From NCBI GenBank assembly GCA_902727915.1, contig CACVAU010000064.1:24736-88735 (forward strand): DNA of 64,000 bases, written 5' to 3'. The position numbers and the translations under genes were made by a program. Below, in pieces: positions 18,941 through 25,999 of the stretch. How positions within the stretch are numbered: position 1 is the first letter of the stretch; each line of letters starts with the position of its first letter. The stretch is from an uncultured Sulfurovum sp. GTDB taxonomy: Bacteria > Campylobacterota > Campylobacteria > Campylobacterales > Sulfurovaceae. The notes beneath the pieces were generated by a model, which saw nothing but the letters and a program-made list of their open reading frames with translations, was not told the DNA's origin and did not search any database.

Positions 18941-19957
18941 TAAAATCTCAGCCCGACCATTTTGCATAACCACCATGTCTTCAATACGAATACCAAATTC
19001 ACCAGGAATATAAATACCAGGTTCAACCGTATAGACCATTCCATCTTCCACTTTCATTTCAGATTTTGCACTAATATAAGGCATCTCATGAATGTCTAAA
19101 CCCACACCATGACCTGTAGAATGAACATAATATTGACCATAACCAGCTTTGGTAATAATGTCCCGTGTAAAGGCATCTATCTTATTAGCTTTCATTCCCG
19201 AACGTGCTTTTTCAATGGCATTATCATGAGCCTTTAAGACCAAATCATACGCTTTTTGGATTTTTTTCTTTTTAAACTTCTGTGCATAACCAAATTTAAA
19301 ATCTTCCGTAGCAGAAATGGTACGTGTTCGGTCAGAGCAATAGCGTTTATATTTTAATCCAGCATCGACCAACAGTAAATCATTGGTTTTTAATTTTGTT
19401 TTTGTGGGCAAAGCATGAGGTTTGGCAGCGTTAGCATTCACAGCTGTTATGGGGTCAAAAGAGAGTTCATACTTTCCTTTTTTTGAAAGCATTGCTTTTC
19501 CCATAAAAGTCAACATTTTTTCATCTTGATTAAAACCATGTTTATGAATAAGGTCAGCAAAATCATTAAAGGCAGAGGCCCCCAGTTTAGCAGCTTTTCG
19601 TAAAAGAAGAAGCTCTTCAGAACTTTTAATAACCCGTTTTCTATGTGAAAAATCTAGACTGCTTTTAAAATTAATTTTTAAGTTTTCAGATAACTTTTCA
19701 AAATGAAAAATACTCCACTCTTTTGGATCATAGACTATCTTTTTGATATTAGACTTTTTAATAAGCTTATTAGCTTCACCATATAAATCACCATTAATAA
19801 TAACCATAGCACCTTGCACAAGCTCTTGTGCTTCAACGGTATAACGTGAATCGGTAATAAAAAAAGATTCACTTCCTAGTTTTAAAAACAATGCATTATC
19901 TGAACTAAAGCCACACTCATAATAGATGGCATTTTCGTCTTTTACTATGTAATTCAT
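18938..19957 (-). CDS. M24 Xaa-Pro aminopeptidase
   Basis: Dinuclear-metal aminopeptidase/prolidase of the creatinase fold, 339 aa. An N-terminal ribonuclease-H-like domain (about 1-115) is followed by the pita-bread catalytic domain. The metal ligands are visible in LLVDAGLKYKRYCSDRTRT (two Asp), STGHGVGLDIHE (His), TVEPGIY (Glu) and IRIEDM (Glu). It trims X-Pro peptides in the cytosol. AAAAGGAAAAC precedes the ATG. It lies 38 bases after aroQ on the same strand; this pairing recurs in Campylobacterota. Confidence 0.92.
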   Translation of the reverse strand: MNYIVKDENAIYYECGFSSDNALFLKLGSESFFITDSRYTVEAQELVQGAMVIINGDLYGEANKLIKKSNIKKIVYDPKEWSIFHFEKLSENLKINFKSSLDFSHRKRVIKSSEELLLLRKAAKLGASAFNDFADLIHKHGFNQDEKMLTFMGKAMLSKKGKYELSFDPITAVNANAAKPHALPTKTKLKTNDLLLVDAGLKYKRYCSDRTRTISATEDFKFGYAQKFKKKKIQKAYDLVLKAHDNAIEKARSGMKANKIDAFTRDIITKAGYGQYYVHSTGHGVGLDIHEMPYISAKSEMKVEDGMVYTVEPGIYIPGEFGIRIEDMVVMQNGRAEIL

Positions 19958-19995
19958 AGGAAGTTTTCCTTTTAAGTTTTTTAAATTATTTTTTA

Positions 19996-20487
19996 TTATC
20001 TTTGTAAATTTTGTTGTGCAACTTGTGCTGCTTGAGCTTCTTTCATGGCAGCTACTTCATTCATAATCTGAATAATAGCAATCATTCCTAAGTGGTAAGA
20101 CATTGGGCCAAAACCAGCAATTTGTCCAGCACATACAGGAGCTGTTAGAGACTTATGTCTAAACTCTTCTCGTTGGTGAATATTTGAAAGATGCACTTCA
20201 ACGGTTGGAATATTAATAGCAGAAATGGCATCACGAATCGCAATAGAAGTGTGCGTATAAGCAGCAGGATTAATAATAATACCATCAGCATCACCATAAC
20301 ACTCTTGAAGTCTATCTACAATTTCACCCTCTAAATTTGACTGAAAAAATTCAATTTCTACATTGTTTTGCTTTGCCACACCCTCTATTTGTCTGTGAAT
20401 GTCTTCGAGTTTCATTTGTCCATAAATATTTTGTTCTCTCATTCCGAGCATGTTAAGGTTTGGACCTTGGATTACCACTACTTTCAT
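19996..20487 (-). CDS. aroQ: Type II 3-dehydroquinate dehydratase
   Basis: Third step of the shikimate pathway, 3-dehydroquinate to 3-dehydroshikimate. [11 protein letters not shown] at residues 8-18 carries the family signature; the catalytic Tyr would be Tyr22 (NIYG). [10 protein letters not shown] and [17 protein letters not shown] follow. The length of 163 aa includes an alanine/glutamine-rich tail (about 17 residues) not needed for the fold. It starts 44 bases after nagA and may belong to that transcription unit or have its own promoter. Confidence 0.94.
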   Translation of the reverse strand: MKVVVIQGPNLNMLGMREQNIYGQMKLEDIHRQIEGVAKQNNVEIEFFQSNLEGEIVDRLQECYGDADGIIINPAAYTHTSIAIRDAISAINIPTVEVHLSNIHQREEFRHKSLTAPVCAGQIAGFGPMSYHLGMIAIIQIMNEVAAMKEAQAAQVAQQNLQR

Positions 20488-20531
20488 TTTTTCAAGCCTT
20501 GTTTATTTATTTGAAAATCATTTTAGCGAAA

Positions 20532-21653
20532 TTAACGCTTAAAAACAATATTCCCATCCACATAAACTTCAGAGACTTTAAATGCCTCATCAAAGAGCAC
20601 CAAATCAGCCTCAAACCCCTTTTCTATAATGCCTTTATTGAGTTTTAGTTTCTTAGCAGGAATGCTCGTAACCATGGCGATTAAAGCAGGTAGTCCAATC
20701 TCTGTATGTTCATAAAAGTTCTTCAAGGCTTCATTCAGTTTTAAAACCGAACCAGCTAAAGTACCATCTTCAAGTCGTGCTTCTCCCTCTTTTACCAACA
20801 CTTTTTGACCACCAATCTCAGAGACTCCCTCATGCAAACACCCTGCTCTCATCGCATCGGTAATCAAAATTAACTGCTCTTTTTTAAGTTTATGCAACAA
20901 CTTAAAAAAAGAAGAGTGTATGTGTACCAAATCTGCAATAACATCACAAGAGACCTCATCGGCTTGGAGTACTGCACCCACAATCCCTGGTTCTCTGTGG
21001 TGCAAAGGATTCATGGCATTAAACAGATGTGTCGCATGAGACACCCCCCAAGAAAAACTCTCTTTACACTCATGGTAAGAAGCATCCGAATGTCCAATGC
21101 TCAAAAGTATATGAGGATATTTTTTACTGATATACTCCACAAACTCTCGCCCACCTTCAACCTCTGGTGCAATGGTTATCATCTTCACAATATCCATATA
21201 AGCTTCTATCAATTGCCTATTTGGTTTTTGAATATGCTGGGGATTTTGAGCACCCTGTTTAATAGCATTGATAAAAGGGCCTTCCAAATGCACTCCCAAA
21301 ATTTTTGCATTCCCTTTTCCCTCAAAATTTTTCACATTCAACAACGCTTTGTCAATCTCTTCAGCACTCATCGTCATCGTCGTGGCTAAAAAAGAAGTTG
21401 TTCCTGTTTGAAGTATACTCTTAGCAATGCCATCCAAAGCCTCAACCGTTCCATCCATTACATCATGACCATTTGAACCGTGTATATGGATGTCAATAAA
21501 CCCAGCAGAGAGGTAAAGCCCTTGTGCATCTATTAACTCTGTATGGTCAGGTACATCTTGACTTAAAGAGACTATCCTCTCATCAAAAGTCAAAGCATAC
21601 CCTTCTAAAACCTCTTCTTGTGTAATTATTTTTGCGTTTATTATGGTTTTCAT
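20532..21653 (-). CDS. nagA: N-acetylglucosamine-6-phosphate deacetylase
   Basis: Deacetylates GlcNAc-6-phosphate, used in amino-sugar or peptidoglycan recycling. The amidohydrolase barrel of 373 aa shows GFIDIHIHGSNGHDVMD, GVHLEGPFIN, SIGHSDASY, HLFNAMNPLHHREPG and LITDAMRAGC, giving the metal ligands and catalytic Asp. Its start overlaps the yrdC stop (TAATG). No nagB or transporter lies nearby, and it is the last gene of an operon that begins with a Fic toxin-antitoxin pair, an unusual setting. Confidence 0.93.
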   Translation of the reverse strand: MKTIINAKIITQEEVLEGYALTFDERIVSLSQDVPDHTELIDAQGLYLSAGFIDIHIHGSNGHDVMDGTVEALDGIAKSILQTGTTSFLATTMTMSAEEIDKALLNVKNFEGKGNAKILGVHLEGPFINAIKQGAQNPQHIQKPNRQLIEAYMDIVKMITIAPEVEGGREFVEYISKKYPHILLSIGHSDASYHECKESFSWGVSHATHLFNAMNPLHHREPGIVGAVLQADEVSCDVIADLVHIHSSFFKLLHKLKKEQLILITDAMRAGCLHEGVSEIGGQKVLVKEGEARLEDGTLAGSVLKLNEALKNFYEHTEIGLPALIAMVTSIPAKKLKLNKGIIEKGFEADLVLFDEAFKVSEVYVDGNIVFKR

Positions 21654-22105
21654 TAACGAATTAACCTCATGTTTGTTTGGCTTAATTTATAAATGGTAGA
21701 TGCCTTTCCATTTCGTACTTTAGGAAAAGAAATAATCACCTCTGCATTGTCTCTTGCATAAGTCTCATCATACTCTGCTCCACTCAAATTCGCCGAAGAA
21801 GAAAACACCCATCCCAGTCTGTCCAAAAGTAAATTATGCTCCGTATTTTTCACTACACGAAAAGACAAGCCATTAGGCATGATGAACGTTGTTCGTTTCG
21901 CTCTACGCACTCGGTTCTTATATTTGTTTGGCACTCTACTAAAGGTTTTTAATGTCTCTAAGGAGTTTACTACTTGAATGTAATGTTTGTTTGGCTTTCT
22001 TTGTTTTGCTTTGTCTATTTTATTTGAGTCTTGGGAGACGTAACCTATGGTGGTGTCGGTTTGGGTTAGGTAGAGGTTAGGGTTGGAATAACTAGTAAAA
22101 ATCAT
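21653..22105 (-). CDS. Short Sua5/YrdC/YciO-family protein
   Basis: Protein of the YrdC fold, whose best known members (TsaC/Sua5) make threonylcarbamoyl-AMP for tRNA t6A. The nucleotide-binding elements are present: TQTDTTIGYVSQD (residues 14-26), KQRKPNK (the KxR motif) and SSANLSG (SxN motif). At 150 aa it is shorter than the roughly 190-aa TsaC, as in other Campylobacterota. Both ends are overlapped by neighbours (TAATG at each), so it is translationally coupled to the upstream membrane protein and to nagA. Whether it is the t6A enzyme or a paralogue cannot be told. Confidence 0.82.
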   Translation of the reverse strand: MIFTSYSNPNLYLTQTDTTIGYVSQDSNKIDKAKQRKPNKHYIQVVNSLETLKTFSRVPNKYKNRVRRAKRTTFIMPNGLSFRVVKNTEHNLLLDRLGWVFSSSANLSGAEYDETYARDNAEVIISFPKVRNGKASTIYKLSQTNMRLIR

Positions 22106-22770
22106 TAATCTAAATTTATCTTTTCTTTAATTTTTAATATATCTAAATCTAGTTTTTCTAAAAAATTTTTCCACTCTTCCCAACTATTCTCATATATTTT
22201 TTGATAAATAATTCTTTTTTTTTCTTCATTGTTTAGTATTTGGTCTGATATACTTTGATTGTCTAAAGGGTAATAAAAATCCACATTAATTAGTTCACTA
22301 TCAAAAGTTTGCACTTTATCTTTTAATATGCCATAAGCTTCAAGTAAACCTATAGATAAATAAAGATGATTCATATCTATGATACTTTTTATATCATAAA
22401 AAACCGTTATATAAATATCAAGAAAATCACTAGAATCATACCCAATAAATTCTCCTCCCAAATTATCGTCATAAATATCCCTATTAAACAGTGATATTTT
22501 TTTATTCAACTGATCATATATTTCTATTTTCTTTTCAAATAATCTTTGATATGTAATTTGAGAAATTTGATGGCTATGTTCTAGTTCTTGCTTATATATA
22601 TTAATTTCTGATTTTAATTCTTCTAACTCTTTACTATATTTAGACTTCTCTTCTTCCAAAGCTAACTTAATCCACATTATAAAAATAATATTAACTACAA
22701 CAGCAACAATTATCAGTACAATTCCTATGTCACCATATTCATTCAATAAGTTTTTAGCTAAATCATTCAT
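22105..22770 (-). CDS. Membrane-anchored coiled-coil protein, unknown function
   Basis: I do not recognise this 221-aa protein. One membrane segment (about residues 15-35, IVLIIVAVVVNIIFIMWI) is followed by a charged coiled coil (about 36-80, EEEKSKYSKELEELKSEI) and a mostly helical cytoplasmic domain rich in Asp, Ile and Tyr. Its start overlaps the end of the class I Fic gene by four bases and its stop overlaps the yrdC start, so it belongs to the Fic operon. It could be a Fic target, an accessory protein or cargo; the sequence does not decide. Confidence 0.65.
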   Translation of the reverse strand: MNDLAKNLLNEYGDIGIVLIIVAVVVNIIFIMWIKLALEEEKSKYSKELEELKSEINIYKQELEHSHQISQITYQRLFEKKIEIYDQLNKKISLFNRDIYDDNLGGEFIGYDSSDFLDIYITVFYDIKSIIDMNHLYLSIGLLEAYGILKDKVQTFDSELINVDFYYPLDNQSISDQILNNEEKKRIIYQKIYENSWEEWKNFLEKLDLDILKIKEKINLD

Positions 22771-23375
22771 ATTTTTTTAATCCCCTCTAAAATAATCCTC
22801 TCCAACCCAGAACTATCAGCATACTGAACACACTCAATCGAAGCTTCAATATAAGCTCCATTATCAATAGCATTACTATAATCAATAAGCTTATACCCAT
22901 TAAACAAAGCCAACATATCACAATACAAACGTGTAACTCTTCCATTAAGTTCATAAAAAGGATGTAATGCAATTAATTCACCTTGATAATACGCTAGTTT
23001 TTTAGCAAAAACTTCTTTGTCTTCTTTAACATTTACTAAATAATTATCTGATTTTAATTCATTGAAAATTCGTGTTGATTCACCATGTAGATATTGTGCT
23101 AAACAAAATTGCGAACCACCTTTACTCATGTTTACATCTCTGTAGACTCCTGAAAAGTCATAAAGTGATTCAAAGGTTTTTTTGTGGAGGTTTATAAAAT
23201 AAGTTTCGTCTAAAAGAATATTTCTATTTAATTCAGAAGAAAACTTTAAATAAGCACTATCCAAAAGCTTCTTTTCTAAACTATGAATTAATTTGGCATC
23301 TTTTATATTTTTCTTATTTCTTGGTATACTTGTACCATCAATATAAATTGAACTTTTACTAAGATGATACTTCAA
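22767..23375 (-). CDS. Class I Fic toxin with an unusual FIC motif
   Basis: Fic-domain protein (202 aa) that would transfer AMP, or another nucleotide-derived group, from a nucleotide to a target hydroxyl. The active-site loop reads HPFYELNGRVTR (about residues 137-148), whereas the consensus is HPFx[D/E]GNGRxxR: the catalytic His, acidic residue, Asn and both Arg are kept but the first Gly is Leu. That Gly lies in the phosphate-binding nest, so substrate or activity may differ. No inhibitory helix lies within the protein; it is supplied by the overlapping antitoxin gene upstream (17-base overlap). Confidence 0.85.
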   Translation of the reverse strand: MKYHLSKSSIYIDGTSIPRNKKNIKDAKLIHSLEKKLLDSAYLKFSSELNRNILLDETYFINLHKKTFESLYDFSGVYRDVNMSKGGSQFCLAQYLHGESTRIFNELKSDNYLVNVKEDKEVFAKKLAYYQGELIALHPFYELNGRVTRLYCDMLALFNGYKLIDYSNAIDNGAYIEASIECVQYADSSGLERIILEGIKKI

Positions 23376-23625
23376 TCTTATGTTCTTTCATAAAAGCTTC
23401 AACTTCTAATTCATACTCTTTTGAAACAGGTTCATAGCCTTCAATACGCTGAGAGTTTTCAACAACTTTAGCTATCTCTTCTTTAGACAATAGAGGCTTT
23501 TCCCCATAAGAAGTTTTAACATCTAAAACAAAACCATCTGCAAGTTTTTGGAGTTCATCTTGGATGTTAATACCAGCTTCAACAAGCTGATTATAAAGGT
23601 CTGTATCTATCTGAATTGTTTGCAT
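23359..23625 (-). CDS. Fic antitoxin with inhibitory helix motif
   Basis: 88-aa acidic protein encoded before and overlapping the Fic gene. Residues 57-62 (SQRIEG) match the antitoxin motif [S/T]xxxE[G/N], whose Glu points into the Fic active site and blocks productive ATP binding in class I systems such as VbhA-VbhT. The N-terminal part (TIQIDTDLYNQLVEAG) resembles short antitoxin-like helices. The gene has a consensus TATAAT and AGGAG before its ATG. Gene order antitoxin-toxin with overlap is typical, so the pair reads as a FicTA module. Confidence 0.82.
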   Translation of the reverse strand: MQTIQIDTDLYNQLVEAGINIQDELQKLADGFVLDVKTSYGEKPLLSKEEIAKVVENSQRIEGYEPVSKEYELEVEAFMKEHKIEVSS

Positions 23626-23647
23626 GTTGAAACTCCTATTTTTATTT

Positions 23648-23653
23648 ATTATA
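23648..23653 (-). promoter_or_regulatory. -10 box of the Fic operon
   Basis: Minus-strand TATAAT (GCTATAATAAAT) lies 23 bases before the antitoxin ATG at 23625 and is the likely promoter for antitoxin, toxin, membrane protein, yrdC and nagA. Just upstream is the structured inverted repeat at 23658-23741, well placed to regulate it. Confidence 0.55.
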
Positions 23654-23657
23654 GCGT

Positions 23658-23741
23658 AAATAAGCCTTTGGACGAAATATGATTTGTAGGTAAGTTTTTA
23701 TTAACAGTGAGTTGAAAATATCATCCTACAAGGCTTTATTT
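23658..23741. repeat. Two-part inverted repeat between the Fic genes
   Basis: AAATAAGCC (23658-23666) pairs with GGCTTTATTT (23732-23741) and TTGTAGG (23684-23690) pairs with CCTACAA (23725-23731). The right arms are contiguous while the left arms are separated by 17 bases, giving a bulged long stem. It fills the gap between the end of the class II Fic gene region and the Fic operon promoter. It could be a terminator for the operon-distal transcript, an operator, or the remnant of a small mobile element. Confidence 0.45.
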
Positions 23742-23754
23742 AAATTCAATTTTA

Positions 23755-24585
23755 TTAAGCATTCAAATCACTCAAAACACTCTCCAAAGTCTCAATCAAC
23801 TCTAAAGTCACAAAAGTAATAAAAGGAACAATATCACCACTATCTGCTTCTTGTAAACCAGCCAAATATTTTCTTTTCTTTTCACTTTTTAGTACAGCTG
23901 GGAAGAAGCCTTTGTTCATCAAAATAAGATTCATTAAAATCCTTGCTCCTCTTCCGTTTCCATCGTCAAATGCGTGAATACGTACTAAATTATAATGAAC
24001 AATAGAAGCTACAAAAATAGGATGTAAAGTTTCAGAACTTTTTTCCATCCACTCTACTAACTTTTGCATTTGAGCTTGGACATGAATGGGTTCTACGTAC
24101 TGATGAATCTCTCCACTGGGTAACAATAGATGGTTCGGCTGTTTTTTATACTCACCCGGTGTTGCTCGTTTTCGTGTAGCATTTCCTTTTTCATCCTGTG
24201 CATTGGTATAGCTAATTCCAGCAAGAATTAACGCATTTAATTCTTTGATGACTCCTTCACTAATTCTTCGTTGACTTGAAACTATATCGTACAAATAATC
24301 AATGGCTTCAAGATGGTTTTTTGCATCTAAAAAATCTTTAAATGGCTTTCCCTCAACCGTTAAACCTTCGGTTAAAAAGAAATGTGTGTCACCTCTACTT
24401 AATGTACTTCCCTCAATGCTATTAGAGTTGTATGTCCAATCAATTTTTAGTTTTTGTAAAATGGTCGCCCATAGGTTAGAGTCAGTATCTTTTAATTTGT
24501 CAATTTGTTCTTTTAAAGCATCTGCTTTTTCAAAAAGAGACGCTAATGTTGGACTTGGTGTTTCGTTGTAGTATTGGGTCTTCAA
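23755..24585 (-). CDS. Class II Fic family AMPylase
   Basis: 276-aa self-inhibited Fic protein. The N-terminal helix contains SIEGS (about residues 56-60), the built-in inhibitory motif of class II. A catalytic loop HAFDDGNGRGAR (about 203-214) is fully canonical for adenylylation, and the beta-hairpin flap and the HYNLVRIHAF approach are recognisable. Substrates of such proteins are diverse and cannot be predicted. It begins 16 bases before the pyrF stop region and sits directly upstream of the class I Fic module on the same strand. Confidence 0.9.
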   Translation of the reverse strand: MKTQYYNETPSPTLASLFEKADALKEQIDKLKDTDSNLWATILQKLKIDWTYNSNSIEGSTLSRGDTHFFLTEGLTVEGKPFKDFLDAKNHLEAIDYLYDIVSSQRRISEGVIKELNALILAGISYTNAQDEKGNATRKRATPGEYKKQPNHLLLPSGEIHQYVEPIHVQAQMQKLVEWMEKSSETLHPIFVASIVHYNLVRIHAFDDGNGRGARILMNLILMNKGFFPAVLKSEKKRKYLAGLQEADSGDIVPFITFVTLELIETLESVLSDLNA

Positions 24586-24600
24586 TTGGCTTCCTTTATT

Positions 24601-25284
24601 TTAAATAACTTTTAAAATTCTTTCAACCTTTTCCGTAGGATTTTCATCTTTATAAATAGGACGACCTATCACAGGAAAGTCAACACCCTCTTCTTTTGCT
24701 AACTCTAAAGTAGCCACACGTTCTTGGTCTCCTGCCTCTTCTCCAAAAGGTCTAATGCCTGGACAAAGGGTTAAAAACCCCTCTGAAGTTACATTTTTAA
24801 TGGCTCTGCTTTCAAAGGTAGAACATACCACACCATCTAAACCATTTTTGTAAGACATTTTGGCAAACTGCTCTGCTTTTTCATTAATGCTCTTTTCATA
24901 AATAGAAGAAAAATTTTCTTCATCAAAAGAGGTCAAAGCTGTTACAGCTAACACTAGGGGTCTCTTTTCATAAGTGCTGAGTCTCTGCATAACTGTTTTC
25001 ATGGCAATGCTTCCTGCTGAGGCGTGAATATTAAACATGTTTACACCCAATTTGGCAATCTCTTCAGCTGCGTCTGCCATGGTATTGGGAATATCATAAA
25101 GCTTTAAATCCAAAAATATTTTAAATTCAGGATTAATCTTTTTAAGTGCATCAATAAACGGTTTTCCATCTCTAATATAAGCTCTAAATCCAACTTTCAT
25201 CCAAATGTTATGAGCCTTTAATGATTTAGCCAAAACCAAGTTCTCTTCTTGCGTTGGTAGGTCTAATGCAACACATAATTCCAT
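24601..25284 (-). CDS. pyrF: Orotidine 5'-phosphate decarboxylase
   Basis: Last step of UMP synthesis. It is a TIM barrel of 227 aa, the normal size. The active-site [14 protein letters not shown] carries the catalytic Asp-Lys-Asp residues, with VALDLPT at the N-terminus and VIGRPIY at the phosphate loop. It precedes the class II Fic gene by 15 bases on the same strand, so the Fic gene may be transcribed from the pyrF promoter. Confidence 0.95.
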   Translation of the reverse strand: MELCVALDLPTQEENLVLAKSLKAHNIWMKVGFRAYIRDGKPFIDALKKINPEFKIFLDLKLYDIPNTMADAAEEIAKLGVNMFNIHASAGSIAMKTVMQRLSTYEKRPLVLAVTALTSFDEENFSSIYEKSINEKAEQFAKMSYKNGLDGVVCSTFESRAIKNVTSEGFLTLCPGIRPFGEEAGDQERVATLELAKEEGVDFPVIGRPIYKDENPTEKVERILKVI

Positions 25285-25307
25285 CTAATACATCCCTTAA
25301 TAAGTTT

Positions 25308-25316
25308 TGATATAAT
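25308..25316 (+). promoter_or_regulatory. Extended -10 promoter of the cyclophilin gene
   Basis: TGATATAAT fits the extended -10 consensus exactly and lies 31 bases before the ATG at 25348, leaving a leader of about 25 bases with AAGGA as ribosome-binding site. Confidence 0.65.
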
Positions 25317-25347
25317 TCTAGCCAAATTATAAAAAATAAGGATTAAC

Positions 25348-25857
25348 ATGTCAAAAAGATATGAAGTAGCACAAGAGGTTATGGAGACGTATAACTACGC
25401 AAAGTTCAACACGTCAAAAGGAACTATTTGGATTAAACTCTATACCGAAGATGCACCCAATACAGTTGCAAACCTTGCACACTTAGCTGAAACAGGATTC
25501 TACAATGGTCTTAAATTTCACAGAGTAATCCCAGGATTTATGGCACAAGGTGGTTGTCCAAATACAGCCAAAGATGCAAAAGGTATGCCAGGAACAGGTG
25601 GACCGGGTTGGAACATTGACTGTGAAACTGACACCAGTTTAGAACCACACAGAAGAGGAACACTCTCTATGGCACACGCTGGACCAAACACAGGTGGAAG
25701 TCAGTTTTTCATTACCTTTGTTCCAACACCACACTTAGATGGTGAGCATACGGTATATGGTGCTATTGAACTTGACGATACAGAAAGCTTTGCTGTTTTA
25801 GATAAAATTGACCAAAATGATGACATCATTTCTGTAGAGGTTGTTGCTAGTCGATAG
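25348..25857 (+). CDS. Cyclophilin-type peptidyl-prolyl isomerase
   Basis: Cytoplasmic cyclophilin (no signal peptide), 169 aa, catalysing cis-trans isomerisation of Xaa-Pro bonds. The active site is complete: [13 protein letters not shown] with the catalytic Arg, [23 protein letters not shown] with Phe, Trp-position His and the conserved His. AATAAGGATTAAC precedes the ATG. It has its own promoter and is followed by an imperfect hairpin. Confidence 0.94.
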   Translation: MSKRYEVAQEVMETYNYAKFNTSKGTIWIKLYTEDAPNTVANLAHLAETGFYNGLKFHRVIPGFMAQGGCPNTAKDAKGMPGTGGPGWNIDCETDTSLEPHRRGTLSMAHAGPNTGGSQFFITFVPTPHLDGEHTVYGAIELDDTESFAVLDKIDQNDDIISVEVVASR

Positions 25858-25864
25858 CCTACTA

Positions 25865-25897
25865 TTAAGCTTACTTTCTTTTTAAGAAGTGAGCTTA
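25865..25897 (+). terminator. Imperfect hairpin after the cyclophilin gene
   Basis: TTAAGCTTACTTTCTT pairs with AAGAAGTGAGCTTAA with two mismatches or bulges around a TTT loop, starting 8 bases after the stop. It reads as the intrinsic terminator of the cyclophilin transcript, although the following T-tract is absent. Confidence 0.55.
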
Positions 25898-25963
25898 AAA
25901 TTCACACTTCATCTTTAATAAATAGTAAAAATAAGGATTTATATTATTTTTTATTATTTTTTA

Positions 25964-25972
25964 TGCTATACT
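25964..25972 (+). promoter_or_regulatory. Extended -10 promoter of the PAS-GGDEF-EAL gene
   Basis: TGCTATACT lies 27 bases before the ATG at 26000, with AAAGGAGAAG as a strong ribosome-binding site. The upstream sequence is T-rich. Confidence 0.55.
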
Positions 25973-25999
25973 ATTCTTCTAAATCAAAGGAGAAGCGAT

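Noticed and set aside
20892..21389. 165-codon plus-strand open frame inside nagA
   Set aside because: It is antisense to conserved catalytic motifs of nagA, is Cys/His-rich without pattern and lacks a start signal.
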